DNA of 64,000 nt from Rhizobium leguminosarum. GTDB taxonomy: Bacteria; Pseudomonadota; Alphaproteobacteria; Rhizobiales; Rhizobiaceae. The stretch lies in NCBI RefSeq assembly GCF_017876795.1, contig NZ_JAGIOR010000001.1:1250501-1314500 (forward strand), in the 5' to 3' direction. Made by a program: the position numbers and the translations under genes. Within the stretch, counting starts at the first letter, position 1. Every line of letters starts with the position of its first letter. A model generated the notes under the pieces. That model saw only the letters and a program-made list of their open reading frames with translations, was not told the DNA's origin and ran no database searches. Positions 26,980 through 36,160 of the stretch are shown piece after piece.

Positions 26980-28469
26980 TTGGATCGTTTTGCCTCGATA
27001 ATGGCGTCTATGATACGTTGGGTGTCGGACCAGGCAGTCCGAAATGGATCGACGTCCTTCATCAGGGCGACGATGTCTTTGAGTTCTTTTTTAGCTGCCA
27101 GAAGGACTGAAAGCGTCGCTTGCACCGCTTGGGTGAGTGTATCCTCGTCGACGCGGTCTGCTACGACGTCCTCCGCCACGGCTGCCATGTCTGCGTGCAG
27201 GGTCTCGACTGGCAAAGATGCGCCAACCACGCCGATACAATTGAAAAAACCTCGGCGCAGGTGCTCCGGGAGTTCCTCGGCATACTCTGTGAAGATCGGG
27301 TGATCGATGTTCGGCCTGTAGCGGATCTGCCCATCGGCCTGAATTCTGTGCCAGAGAGGAAGCCGGTTGTGATCGACGAGCTTTTGCCCGCGTTTTCGGT
27401 ATGTGCGTTTCGAACCATCCTGGATGCGCTCGATCACCTTCCTCAATCGGTCACGCACCGTCGGAGGAAGCTGGGCCGAAGACTTTTTGACATCGATTTT
27501 CCAGTCACTGTCCATGCTGTTCGAGATGTCAATTCTGACACGCGACAACTTCGTGAGTTCAGACTGGCGGCACAGACCGAACCACGTGCCGTGCAAAATC
27601 AGGCGCTCGCCCCGGTACAGGTAAAACCCTTGAGATTTCAGATGACCCTCAGGTCCGCCAAGGTCATCCCAGTCCAAGTTGCTCATCTGCTTGTGATGCG
27701 GGATTGTGAAGCTCTGGATTTCGACATCGCCCTGCGGCAGCGCTATAACTTCCTCTGGATCGGAAATGGTAGCAGAATTCTTGCGCGCGAACGGATCCAG
27801 CGGGCGAAGCTGCCTACCATTCAAATGAATTTTGATTGGTTTCGAGCCTTCCAGGAATCGGTGGAACACCAATCTTAGGTGGCGTTCGGTTTCGGTTAGC
27901 CGTTGATTTATGACCTCTGCCCGTTTTGCCGCGTTCAGCTTGTGGCCGCCGCTCAAGCGGTCAAGCTTTTCCCAAAGAACTAAGGTTCCGGTATTGCCTA
28001 GCTGGTCGGTGCAGGGGATGGTGTCGAGGTCATCCAAAAGCTGGACAGACCACTCGTTGCGATTAGCGACTTCATCAAGGTCCCAGACTGCCGCCGACAT
28101 AATCCCATCGATGGATGTGACCACTGTCAGCTTGCGGCATTGTGAAAAACTTGCGCTTTTGAGCCCAAGTCCGAAACGACCAAGATCAACTTTGTCCCGC
28201 GCATCAAGTGGATTCCGGCTACCGGGGCGCATGGCCGCCACCAGTTCGTCCTCAGTCATCCCCGTACCATCATCGACAATGGCGATGAACGGTTCCTCAG
28301 AGTATGTTTCCGTCAATATCTGGATACGGCGGGCGCCAGCCGTGATCGAGTTGTCAACAATATCGGAGATTGCGGTTTCAAGCGAATAACCGATATCCCT
28401 CAAGCCTTCGATCAATGCTGCAGCATGCGGTGTCGCGTCTGCCCTTCTAGCCACGAATCCTTGCTGCAT
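26976..28469 (-). CDS. GHKL ATPase, MORC/MutL-like
   Basis: 497-residue ATP-binding protein of the GHKL superfamily. Conserved boxes: N-box ETAISDIVDNS (Glu31, Asn40), G1 IVDDGTGM (Asp67) and G2 GRFGLGLKSASF (97-108). Prokaryotic MORC-like/MutL-like ATPases of this kind, grouped with Z1, PD-(D/E)XK, Vsr and methyltransferase genes, were described by Iyer, Abhiman and Aravind in their study of MutL homologues in restriction-modification systems. It likely acts as an ATP-driven clamp or sensor on DNA. It is second in the operon, 72 bp downstream of the methyltransferase. Confidence 0.88.
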   Translation of the reverse strand: MQQGFVARRADATPHAAALIEGLRDIGYSLETAISDIVDNSITAGARRIQILTETYSEEPFIAIVDDGTGMTEDELVAAMRPGSRNPLDARDKVDLGRFGLGLKSASFSQCRKLTVVTSIDGIMSAAVWDLDEVANRNEWSVQLLDDLDTIPCTDQLGNTGTLVLWEKLDRLSGGHKLNAAKRAEVINQRLTETERHLRLVFHRFLEGSKPIKIHLNGRQLRPLDPFARKNSATISDPEEVIALPQGDVEIQSFTIPHHKQMSNLDWDDLGGPEGHLKSQGFYLYRGERLILHGTWFGLCRQSELTKLSRVRIDISNSMDSDWKIDVKKSSAQLPPTVRDRLRKVIERIQDGSKRTYRKRGQKLVDHNRLPLWHRIQADGQIRYRPNIDHPIFTEYAEELPEHLRRGFFNCIGVVGASLPVETLHADMAAVAEDVVADRVDEDTLTQAVQATLSVLLAAKKELKDIVALMKDVDPFRTAWSDTQRIIDAIIEAKRSK

Positions 28470-28541
28470 TCACGAATCCTAGTAAGTCCCCGGACCACCT
28501 TCGCGCGAAACGTGGAGGACCGCAATATACTTAGGATAATA

Positions 28542-30071
28542 TTATAGGTTTGTTGAAGTAAGCGATGCGTAAACAAGATTTGCGATTTGTCGCGCCAAGA
28601 ATGGCGGTACCGCATTCCCCACTTGAACATATTGCTGGGTCCGATTGCCCATGAATAAGTAGTCGTCCGGGAAGGTCTGAAGACGTGCTGCCTCCCGTAC
28701 TGTCAGGCTGCGGCACTGAGCAGGGTCGGGATGGATGAAGTAGTGCCCGTCTTTCGAAATGTGGCTCGTGACAGTCGTCGACGCTTCGTTCGCCAACTGA
28801 ACTCGGAAACGATCTGCAAAAATTCCACTGTCCCAATTGCGGTGGTTTGGCCGGAGTATTTCAGGGAACTCGGATGCTTTCGGGCTGTATCCGTGAACCT
28901 TTCCGAACACTGCAGCAAATAGGTATCGTCCAAGGTCGGATGCCATATGTCCGCGGGTGGCATGCTGGGCGATCGAGCGCAGTTCTGGGCGCTCGAGCCA
29001 TCGAAGCAATTCGTCGTTGGACGTACCGTAACTGCTCGGAAGGCTTTCGGACGATCGAGGCAGCGGTAATCGACTTTCAGTATCGCTCACTAGCGTGCGG
29101 AATGGTTGTTCCAAGGGCACGTCCGACTTGAAGGCCAATGTTCTGGCCCAGTCCGAGAGGTGGTCGTTCCATTGCTCGAAGGTGTCGCCGGAACCGCTGA
29201 TGCCACTGCGGAGATGCCCCAAGTTTCCGATGGCATCGTTGACCGTCCTGCGTTTTTTATTGACGGCGATGCTTGCCGCCGAAGCGCGAGAGGCCAAATC
29301 TGCTCGAATGCCGATGATGATCACGCGGTGCCGTCGTTGCGGCACACCAAACTCCTCGGCCTTCACCACAAAGTCAGACGGCTTTTTTGCTTGGCGAAGC
29401 CGTCCTTCTCCGTTCTCCACGTGTACTGCGAAGAGGTCGTAGAGGTGACCGCTCTTGGTGCCTAAAGACGACAAGTCTTCCATAAACATTTCGAAAACGC
29501 GGCGGCTCTCGACGGTTGATGAAAGCATCCCCTTTACGTTTTCCATAACGAATGCCGCTGGTCGCAGTCGCTCCAAAACTCGTATGTACTCCCGAAAGAG
29601 AAAATGACGTTCGTCTTGCTCTGGCACGTAGTCGGGCTTGCCTCTCGATCGCGCACGTCCAACGAGCGAGTACGCCTGACAAGGAGGGCCACCAATCAGA
29701 ATGGTGTCATCAAACTTTCGAAGATTTGCGATCGCTTCATCTATCGCTTCGGAGGCCGGAATCTTGCCAAGTTCCAGCTGTCTGGCTTCTTTGGACGCGT
29801 GGCTCCAAGCGCCGGCGTCGACTGAAGCCCAGTCAGGCTCTCCTGCCGCTCCCGCGTGGAAAGTGACAAACTCGTCCGGAAGTTTCCCGTGTTTGACGTA
29901 GTAAGCTCGCAAGAAGGCCCTTAGCCGCAACGTTTTATGCGCGGACGCGTCCTTTTCCACGGAGATGCCGATATTAAATGGGTTATGCTGATCGACAGAT
30001 AGAGAAGAAAACCCTTCACCCAATCCACCCGGTCCGGCAAAGAGATCAGTGATACCGAAAGTGGCGGGCAA
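28542..30071 (-). CDS. DNA (cytosine-5) methyltransferase
   Basis: C5-cytosine methyltransferase providing host modification for the cluster. Motif I DLFAGPGGLGEGF, motif IV GGPPCQAYS with catalytic Cys, motif VI MENVKGM, motif VIII QRRHRVIIIG, and the C-terminal motif IX/X region LTVREAARLQTFPDDY ... VGNAVPP. The start was placed at TTG after CAGGAGTCGTTC because longer forms read into a hydrophobic, non-homologous stretch that overlaps the divergent Vsr gene. This gives 509 residues. The 67-bp gap to the Vsr gene would hold both promoters. Confidence 0.9.
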   Translation of the reverse strand: MPATFGITDLFAGPGGLGEGFSSLSVDQHNPFNIGISVEKDASAHKTLRLRAFLRAYYVKHGKLPDEFVTFHAGAAGEPDWASVDAGAWSHASKEARQLELGKIPASEAIDEAIANLRKFDDTILIGGPPCQAYSLVGRARSRGKPDYVPEQDERHFLFREYIRVLERLRPAAFVMENVKGMLSSTVESRRVFEMFMEDLSSLGTKSGHLYDLFAVHVENGEGRLRQAKKPSDFVVKAEEFGVPQRRHRVIIIGIRADLASRASAASIAVNKKRRTVNDAIGNLGHLRSGISGSGDTFEQWNDHLSDWARTLAFKSDVPLEQPFRTLVSDTESRLPLPRSSESLPSSYGTSNDELLRWLERPELRSIAQHATRGHMASDLGRYLFAAVFGKVHGYSPKASEFPEILRPNHRNWDSGIFADRFRVQLANEASTTVTSHISKDGHYFIHPDPAQCRSLTVREAARLQTFPDDYLFMGNRTQQYVQVGNAVPPFLARQIANLVYASLTSTNL

Positions 30072-30138
30072 GAACGACTCCTGAACGAATATGTTTTCTC
30101 GCTGTATACTATTTGCAGCAGCAATTGCCAGGACACAA

Positions 30139-30594
30139 ATGACTGATATTGTCGACCCTATGACACGGTCGCGGATGATGGCCGGGATCAGGGGAAAGAA
30201 CACGAAGCCCGAACTTGTGCTTCGTCGCGCACTTCATGCGGAAGGGCTGCGCTTCAGGCTCCACAGCAAGAATATTATTGGGGCACCTGATATCGTCTTC
30301 CCGAAATATGCTGCGGCCGTGTTCGTACACGGCTGTTTTTGGCATCGGCACCACGGCTGCCGCTACGCGACCACGCCCTTCACCCGACGGGACTTTTGGG
30401 AAGCCAAATTTGCAGCCAATGTTGCCAGAGACAATAGCGTCAAGAGTACCTTACTCGGGATGGGATGGCGGGTTGCAACTGTTTGGGAATGTGCATTGCG
30501 AAAGCCAAGCTCGGTTCAAGAGTCCGCACAAGCTCTAGTCGATTGGTTAAAGTCCACGGCGAAGGAGCTGGAGATCGGTGAGGGGGCCACTTAG
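30139..30594 (+). CDS. vsr: Very short patch repair endonuclease (Vsr)
   Basis: 151-residue T:G mismatch nickase that limits mutations from deaminated 5-methylcytosine. Family pattern is clear: MTRSRMMAGIRGKNTKPEL, then GAPDIVFPKYAAAVFVHGCFWHRHHGC with the catalytic Asp and the zinc/His cluster, and WRVATVWECAL. The start is ATG after CAGGA; a longer in-frame form would overlap the methyltransferase region. It is divergent from the methyltransferase, the arrangement expected of a dcm-vsr pair inside a restriction cluster. Confidence 0.93.
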   Translation: MTDIVDPMTRSRMMAGIRGKNTKPELVLRRALHAEGLRFRLHSKNIIGAPDIVFPKYAAAVFVHGCFWHRHHGCRYATTPFTRRDFWEAKFAANVARDNSVKSTLLGMGWRVATVWECALRKPSSVQESAQALVDWLKSTAKELEIGEGAT

Positions 30595-30667
30595 GCAGTC
30601 TGATGGGACCATGTTGAAGGAGGTTAATGCAGGCAACTTAACCGTTCAGACGCCACGTCCAATGCGC

Positions 30668-30940
30668 TCAAGCCAAGCCTGATGCGAACCCCTTAGGGAC
30701 AAGCATGTGGAGGTGGGCGTCCTCATGCGCCCAATAGATCAGGAATGTGGCGTGGGGATACTCCGCAGATACACACGTGATCTCTACGGGTTCGCCACGA
30801 ATGATCTCGATGCCGTTTGCATCAGCCTGCGAGCGAATGAGATGCTCAAGGGACGAAGGAGCTTCAATCATGACCAATTCGCGTAGTGGCAAACGCTGGT
30901 CGATGAAAGGGTACAGGCCATCAGGCAGTGTAAAGTTCAC
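30668..30940 (-). CDS. Hypothetical small protein
   Basis: 90-residue protein from a GTG start preceded by GGAGGTCAACG, a strong ribosome binding site at ideal spacing. The sequence (VNFTLPDGLYPFIDQRLPLREL ...) is acidic/neutral and soluble with no known motif. It stands between the Vsr gene and the exported CHAP-caspase operon. Frames starting further upstream have Cys/Arg-rich sequence and are unlikely. Function unknown. Confidence 0.55.
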   Translation of the reverse strand: MNFTLPDGLYPFIDQRLPLRELVMIEAPSSLEHLIRSQADANGIEIIRGEPVEITCVSAEYPHATFLIYWAHEDAHLHMLVPKGFASGLA

Positions 30941-31155
30941 CGTTGACCTCCAATCATTTCTACAAAGTCTCTGCTGTGTAAACCCGAGACGTCCGGCGTG
31001 CAATGCCGCTGGTAAACACCTTTCGGCGCTACGAACCCAACAGCAGAGGCTGGGAAAGAGCTCCCGCAAAAGTGGCTAATCGACGCCACCTAGGTTGTAA
31101 TATTAGCAATTGTAGATTAACAATACAGACGTGGTTTGCCAAACGGGGGTGCGGC

Positions 31156-31854
31156 ATGAACAGGAGAGAGTTCACAGTGGGCGCGCTTGCGACCATGGGC
31201 TTGGGTTCGATAGCATTCGCTGAGCCCGATTGGCACGGACAGCTCGACAAATGGTTGCAAGAGAACAGCAACATCCCTACAACATTGGGACCTAAGCTTC
31301 TTCCCGCCAACGATCCAAGTTGGGAGGAAGCACACGTTATCCTGAACAACGCGCCTGTTTCTGTGGCGCCCATCGACGTCGCCAAGTACTTCGTCACTGA
31401 TGTTCCGCAAAAGTGGATTAAGGCTTGGAAAGACAGCGATTTCGCGAATCCAGTTGTAGTGCTTTTCTTCGCGGCAACGAACACAAAGCCGTCCGGTGAC
31501 ACGACGCCTTGGTGCGCCGCATTTCTTAATTGGTGCTTGGCTCGAAGCGGATTAACTGGAACCGAGAGTGCCGGATCTCAAAGCTTTACCAATTGGGGCG
31601 ATACCGTTTGGGCGGTAGGAAGCCCAATGCCAGGCCGCGCAAAACCGGGTAACGTTGCGGTATTCAGACATAAATCCGACCCCGCCCATGGACACGTTGC
31701 CTTTTACGAGGCGGTTAGTGCGGACCAAGCCAATTCGATCGTTATCCTTGGCGGCAACCACATTGCCGGCACAACCCATCTCATTCAAGAAAAGACTTTG
31801 CCCATAGATCGTGACCTGGAATTAAGGCGCATAGCATCCATAAAGGGACTTTAA
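31156..31854 (+). CDS. Exported CHAP/NlpC-P60-type hydrolase (TIGR02594-like)
   Basis: 232-residue putative peptidoglycan amidase/endopeptidase. The N-terminus M-N-R-R-E-F-T-V-G followed by a hydrophobic run and A-F-A is a twin-arginine-like signal peptide. The papain-like site is seen as TPWCAAFLNWCLARSG (Cys120) and GHVAFYEA (His180), with ILGGNH near the third position. This is the TIGR02594 pattern. It is the first gene of a three-gene run encoding exported proteins, 18 bp before the caspase-like gene. Export suggests it acts on the cell wall from the periplasm, perhaps after processing by the caspase. Confidence 0.82.
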   Translation: MNRREFTVGALATMGLGSIAFAEPDWHGQLDKWLQENSNIPTTLGPKLLPANDPSWEEAHVILNNAPVSVAPIDVAKYFVTDVPQKWIKAWKDSDFANPVVVLFFAATNTKPSGDTTPWCAAFLNWCLARSGLTGTESAGSQSFTNWGDTVWAVGSPMPGRAKPGNVAVFRHKSDPAHGHVAFYEAVSADQANSIVILGGNHIAGTTHLIQEKTLPIDRDLELRRIASIKGL

Positions 31855-31872
31855 CCTCTGCGGTGGTCATAA

Positions 31873-33177
31873 ATGCTGTTTCCGTCGCCAAAAGCTGTCG
31901 CTCGCGGGCTTGCCTGTGCATGTGCCTTCTATGGCTGGGGCCTCGGCTTCCAACCGGCTTCATCGGCTGCGGACTGGTCCGTTAAGCCGAGCTATGAAAG
32001 CTCCGTCACGGAATCGGGATCCGTGTTCACAATCGTTGACAGCGGAGGCCAGTCCAGAGAGCTTTATTCCGCTAGCAATGCTGTGCTCATTATGGAGGGG
32101 AATTACACGAACTCCCATTGGCCTGCGGTAAAACAGTCCGCAAGCGAGAACGAGACGCGGTTAGTTGAGGCCTTGGAAAAAAGGGGATTTCACGTCTACG
32201 TTTGGCGGGATCTCGGTTCGAAAGAGCTAATAGGCACGGTGGAAGATATAAGAAGAAATCTTGGGTTCGTGAAAGATTCGCGCTTTTTCTTCTATTATTT
32301 CGGACATGGAAAGAAGCTAGGTCAGGATGGCGACGACCCACCACCAAGCACGTTTCTGGTGCCGGTCGATGCGCCGCCTGCTTCAGATGTCGAGTTTGAA
32401 AAGGTGTCTTTCAACATCAACCGATTAGTTGATCTTGCCGGCGCGATCAAAGTTCGCCACGCGTTTTTTGCGCTCGAAGCATGTCGGGCCGGAGAGGTTA
32501 TCCTTTCTATGGGAGAACCTGCCCCGAATCCTCAGGGATATATCCTTAGCAAGGAGATACTACGCAGCTCGCGTGAATTCCTGACGGCAGGAAATGCCGA
32601 CCAAGACGTGCCGGCGAAAGGTGAGTTTTCGAAGCTCCTGGTAAGCGGGATGACACAGGCGGATGACGAGAAAACTGGGGACCGTTTTGTGACCGGCTCG
32701 GAGATGATGACGTATGTGATCAACAAAATGCCAAACCTGAATCCTGGTCAAAATCCTCAAGCGGGAGACCTAGTTCAAAAGCACGGCGATTTCATTTTTG
32801 GCCGCGCGGAGACAGATGTTCCGGAATTGCCCGTTGAAAGGATAGCACCCAGCAATATCAGAGCACAGATCGACCTGCCTCCGGATGTCGCCGCATCAAT
32901 GAGCGTTATACTACATGTTGGGAAAGTTCCAGGAATCGATGGCGCTCGCAAGGTGCAAGCATTATTGGCCAAGTACGGCGTTCCTACAAAAGCAATAGTT
33001 CCTATTAACCCTGAACAGACGCCGAAGGGCAATATAATCAGATACTATAACAATGGCGATCTCCGGGGAGCCAATGGTCTACGAGATTTGCTACGCATTG
33101 AAACGGGTAAAGTCCCTAGCATCGAACAACCCGACGGAGTTCGCGGGCAACACGGCTTGGTGGATTTTTGGCTATGA
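31873..33177 (+). CDS. Exported caspase-like peptidase (C14/metacaspase family)
   Basis: 434-residue caspase-fold cysteine peptidase. The dyad is His145 (FFYYFGHGK) and Cys204 (FFALEACRAGE), both at the ends of hydrophobic strands as in clan CD. A signal peptide (ARGLACACAFYGW ... SSAA) directs it out of the cytosol. The C-terminal ~100 residues (ILHVGKVPGIDGARKVQALL ... IIRYYNNGDLRG) resemble the small LytR-C/SPOR-like domains found on envelope proteins. Most defence caspases are cytosolic, so a periplasmic one beside a wall hydrolase is unusual. Spacing implies co-transcription with the genes on both sides. Confidence 0.8.
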   Translation: MLFPSPKAVARGLACACAFYGWGLGFQPASSAADWSVKPSYESSVTESGSVFTIVDSGGQSRELYSASNAVLIMEGNYTNSHWPAVKQSASENETRLVEALEKRGFHVYVWRDLGSKELIGTVEDIRRNLGFVKDSRFFFYYFGHGKKLGQDGDDPPPSTFLVPVDAPPASDVEFEKVSFNINRLVDLAGAIKVRHAFFALEACRAGEVILSMGEPAPNPQGYILSKEILRSSREFLTAGNADQDVPAKGEFSKLLVSGMTQADDEKTGDRFVTGSEMMTYVINKMPNLNPGQNPQAGDLVQKHGDFIFGRAETDVPELPVERIAPSNIRAQIDLPPDVAASMSVILHVGKVPGIDGARKVQALLAKYGVPTKAIVPINPEQTPKGNIIRYYNNGDLRGANGLRDLLRIETGKVPSIEQPDGVRGQHGLVDFWL

Positions 33178-33188
33178 AGGAGCGAATG

Positions 33189-33767
33189 ATGCTGATGCCG
33201 CGTTCCATGTTGACGCATTGGTCGAAACGCGCACTCATAGTCGCCGCGGCAATGTGTGCACTTGCTTTCGGTACAGTCGGCTCGGTGTCCGCGGGCCAAG
33301 TCAGATGCCCACTCGCAGATCGGCGATTTGAACTCGTTAAATCCCTGGACAGGTACGTGCTGCTTTATGCTGACACGATCGTGGCCCAGATAGACGAGCG
33401 CGAGCTAAACGACCTTTACGGAGGGAAAGAACCCGACATCTCCTGCGACGGTGTCTTTTCTACGATGGATTTTATCGGAATTGTCGTCGGGTGGCAGCGC
33501 GATCTACTGATCGCGTATGGGATCACGAGAGATTTTTCCGGAATGCCAATAGCTCTTAACAAGCTCGGCTGGGCTCCTCACCAAAATTCGCTTGCAGTGC
33601 ATATTCAGGGTCCAAGAGACTTCTACGACAGTGGGAACGGAGTTCACATCTGCTGGGATGAGTCGGGTGACGGACGTTGGTCATTCGGAACGCAACAGCA
33701 GGTGGGCTGCACGGCAGCGCCGCCGCCTAATCAAGCTGCGGAGACAGTGTTTGCCGTTCAACTGTAA
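33189..33767 (+). CDS. Small exported Cys-containing protein
   Basis: About 192 residues, not recognised. A signal peptide is clear (KRALIVAAAMCALAFGTVG ... VSA-G). The mature part has four Cys in VRCP, SCDG, HICWD and VGCTA that could form two disulfides. AAGGAG lies 6 bp before the chosen ATG; another ATG is 3 bp upstream. It starts 11 bp after the caspase-like gene. It might be a substrate, an inhibitor or a toxin matured by the caspase; nothing in the sequence decides this. Confidence 0.65.
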   Translation: MLMPRSMLTHWSKRALIVAAAMCALAFGTVGSVSAGQVRCPLADRRFELVKSLDRYVLLYADTIVAQIDERELNDLYGGKEPDISCDGVFSTMDFIGIVVGWQRDLLIAYGITRDFSGMPIALNKLGWAPHQNSLAVHIQGPRDFYDSGNGVHICWDESGDGRWSFGTQQQVGCTAAPPPNQAAETVFAVQL

Positions 33768-33944
33768 CAGCCAATTGCCCATGGGTGGAATGCCCCCATA
33801 ACCAGCCTGATTTGCGAAGTGGCGTTGGGTGACAACCTACCCGGAACCCTCGCCTGAAAAATTGCGGCTCTCATCCGGAATCAATGTCGGACCCCTCGGG
33901 CTAGCATTCGAGGACATGGCCGGCTGATGTGACGGCTTATCGGA

Positions 33945-34382
33945 CTAGAACGGGATGAAGCCCGTTGGACCTATGAATTCATCTGGAATTCCTGCCTCCC
34001 TCTTGCGGCCGCGTCCATCGGCGACTCGTATGTTGTCGCTACTTATACGCAATACATCAGCGTAGACATCGTCGACGTGAGCCACCGCCTCGCCAAACCA
34101 CTCGTCTTCCAGTGAAAACCCTTCCAAGAAGCTGCGAAAATCTTCAAACCGCTTGACATAAACCCTCGCTGCCGCAGCTGCTTCCTGCACGTCCAGGACG
34201 GTCTGTTGATCCTCTCGCCACATCGGGACCATCAGCCTTTGCAGGTCGTGAGCCGCATCTATTTCTCGCACAAGCATCGTTCGTAGGACAGAAACCCTCG
34301 CCTCGTCCGCCTTCTCGTGATTGTCCCAGATGTCGCCCACGAGGACGACTTCACCGAACAATCCTTCTAGTGTTCTTTCCAT
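33945..34382 (-). CDS. Hypothetical protein downstream of the reverse transcriptase
   Basis: 145-residue acidic, mainly helical protein (MERTLEGLFGEVVLVGDIWD...). No known motif. It is the last gene of the minus-strand run gajA-gajB-RT, 68 bp after the reverse transcriptase. It could be an accessory or regulatory partner of the RT. Its reading frame ends 177 bp from the convergent exported-protein operon. Confidence 0.6.
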   Translation of the reverse strand: MERTLEGLFGEVVLVGDIWDNHEKADEARVSVLRTMLVREIDAAHDLQRLMVPMWREDQQTVLDVQEAAAAARVYVKRFEDFRSFLEGFSLEDEWFGEAVAHVDDVYADVLRISSDNIRVADGRGRKREAGIPDEFIGPTGFIPF

Positions 34383-34450
34383 CGGGCGTTTCCTCTTCTA
34401 TTTGAAGCGCAGCATCGCGCTGCCAGATGCGGCCGTCTCTGGTCCAAGTG

Positions 34451-36145
34451 TCAGTAACCCTCGTCAATGACGGCGTCGGCGGCCTCCTCAAAATCGTCGT
34501 CGTCATAGTCTTCGATATCGACCGTGAAGTCTTCCAGGAAATCGCTTCTAACTCGACTAATTCTCTCGTTTTCGCTGCGCAATGATCGGATCGTGTTTGC
34601 GACGGATGCGAAGCCGTTGTCGATTTTCAAGAAACTCACTTTTTTGGCGAGAAGCGTGGAGAAATAGGGGTCCTGCTCGATGAATGCTGTGGCGACGCCG
34701 GGCACCAAACCTTGGAAGGCCGTCTGATACGCATACAGCCACATTGGCCCCTTCAGACCATCTGGGGTATGTGACGCGTTCCATGATGTCAGATCGAACT
34801 GGCCATGTATCAATGTCCGAGACTTGGCAAAGGCAACCAGTAGACCGACCATGGCATTGTCGATTGGCAAAAGGGAATTGGCTGCGCTGACGGAAATGGC
34901 CACCTCCAGCCGCACCGCCAGAAAAAGCAGCCATATGATCTCGCCCGTGCGATTGGCTCGCGCGAGCGCGGGTAGACGATGATCCAGAAAGTCCTTGAGA
35001 TTGCTCAGGTCAACATCCGCATGTTCTATCTGGCGCAGGATGAAGATTTCGACGACAAGTGATATCAGAGTTGAATTTCGACGATAGGCGTTGATCAGCA
35101 GACTCTGGATTGTCTTCCAGCCGGAAGATCGGACAAAAGCTGTTCTGGCGCACGAAAACGCGAACTTCTCGACGTTGATGCTTGGGTGGGCTTCGCACAA
35201 ACGCCCCACCTCGTAAAAGAACTGCTGCATGCCTGACAGATCGGGGTTCCCGCGCGGGATATAGGCCCGCGCCGCCTGTTTCCAGCCGATGTCGTGACGC
35301 GTTGCTGTCGAGTTGACCGCCGACTTCTCATTGTTCAGCTCCAGCTCGAAATGCGATGCTGCTTGACGAAGAGCTGCGATGATGTCCTCGCCCCGCTCTC
35401 CGTTGGTTCCGCTGATCGTGAAGTCGTCGATGTATCTGGAAGCGTCCCTTGCCGTGACACCGAGCCGCTCCCGAAGCTTTTCGTCTATGCCGGACGCTAC
35501 TACTTCGGCAAGCAGACGGGACGTATCGGGCCCAACAGGCAAGCCTATGGTCTGTGCACCCTGGAGGTTGCGTGACAGGAGATCCAACAGATTTCCATAG
35601 TGGTTGTATCCGCGGTTTGCGGGCACCTTTGCCCAATCCTTTCCATAGATCGCCCACGGGATTGAGTGCGTGTAGATGGAATGGAAGAACGATCGGAGGT
35701 CCGCGCTGACATACTCTTCCCGTCGGGATGAAAGATCGATGCGGAAGTCATCACGCAGGTCCACACTCGGCCGCATTACTGCACGTGTTCCGCTCCAATC
35801 AAACACTGGTGGAGAGGAAGTCAGTCGCGACTTCTTTGCGCTGCGACGGAAATGCACGTAGTTGTCGGCAATCGCCTTCGACAGCAAGAGGTAGGACACC
35901 GGATTGGGGACGCCATGACGGCGATCGTCCTTGCCAAACCTTGGAAAGTAGAACCAGGCTGGTTCCGTTATGTACCGGTAGTACGCTGGCTGTTGCTTGA
36001 CCGCTGGCATAGCTGCGACGCTGTCGAATATCGATTTTCGATAGCGTGCAAGGTCCGTGGACACGAAGCAAGGCGGTAGCTCGGGTGCGAAGTACCCATG
36101 GGAGAGCAGCCGTCGCAGCCTCTCGGATTTATTCTTGGCTACCAT
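34451..36145 (-). CDS. Reverse transcriptase of the Abi/UG defence type
   Basis: 564-residue RNA-directed DNA polymerase. RT motifs: VSADLRSFFHSIYTHSIPW (motif A with catalytic Asp), GLPVGPDTSRLLAEVV (motif B), RYIDDFTISG (motif C, YxDD near residue 237) and LNNEKS (motif D). The roughly 260-residue C-terminal extension is helical, as in AbiK and the UG/DRT reverse transcriptases. IYTHSIPW is a wording common in that class. It ends in a very acidic tail. There is no maturase or endonuclease domain, so it is not a group II intron. The start lies 15 bp after gajB, so it is likely co-transcribed with Gabija. Confidence 0.85.
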   Translation of the reverse strand: MVAKNKSERLRRLLSHGYFAPELPPCFVSTDLARYRKSIFDSVAAMPAVKQQPAYYRYITEPAWFYFPRFGKDDRRHGVPNPVSYLLLSKAIADNYVHFRRSAKKSRLTSSPPVFDWSGTRAVMRPSVDLRDDFRIDLSSRREEYVSADLRSFFHSIYTHSIPWAIYGKDWAKVPANRGYNHYGNLLDLLSRNLQGAQTIGLPVGPDTSRLLAEVVASGIDEKLRERLGVTARDASRYIDDFTISGTNGERGEDIIAALRQAASHFELELNNEKSAVNSTATRHDIGWKQAARAYIPRGNPDLSGMQQFFYEVGRLCEAHPSINVEKFAFSCARTAFVRSSGWKTIQSLLINAYRRNSTLISLVVEIFILRQIEHADVDLSNLKDFLDHRLPALARANRTGEIIWLLFLAVRLEVAISVSAANSLLPIDNAMVGLLVAFAKSRTLIHGQFDLTSWNASHTPDGLKGPMWLYAYQTAFQGLVPGVATAFIEQDPYFSTLLAKKVSFLKIDNGFASVANTIRSLRSENERISRVRSDFLEDFTVDIEDYDDDDFEEAADAVIDEGY

Positions 36146-36160
36146 TGCGCGACTTGTCCC

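Noticed and set aside
34451..36145. Group II intron-encoded reverse transcriptase
   Set aside because: No maturase or HNH domain and no intron RNA-like flanks; a helical C-terminal extension fits Abi/UG RTs better.
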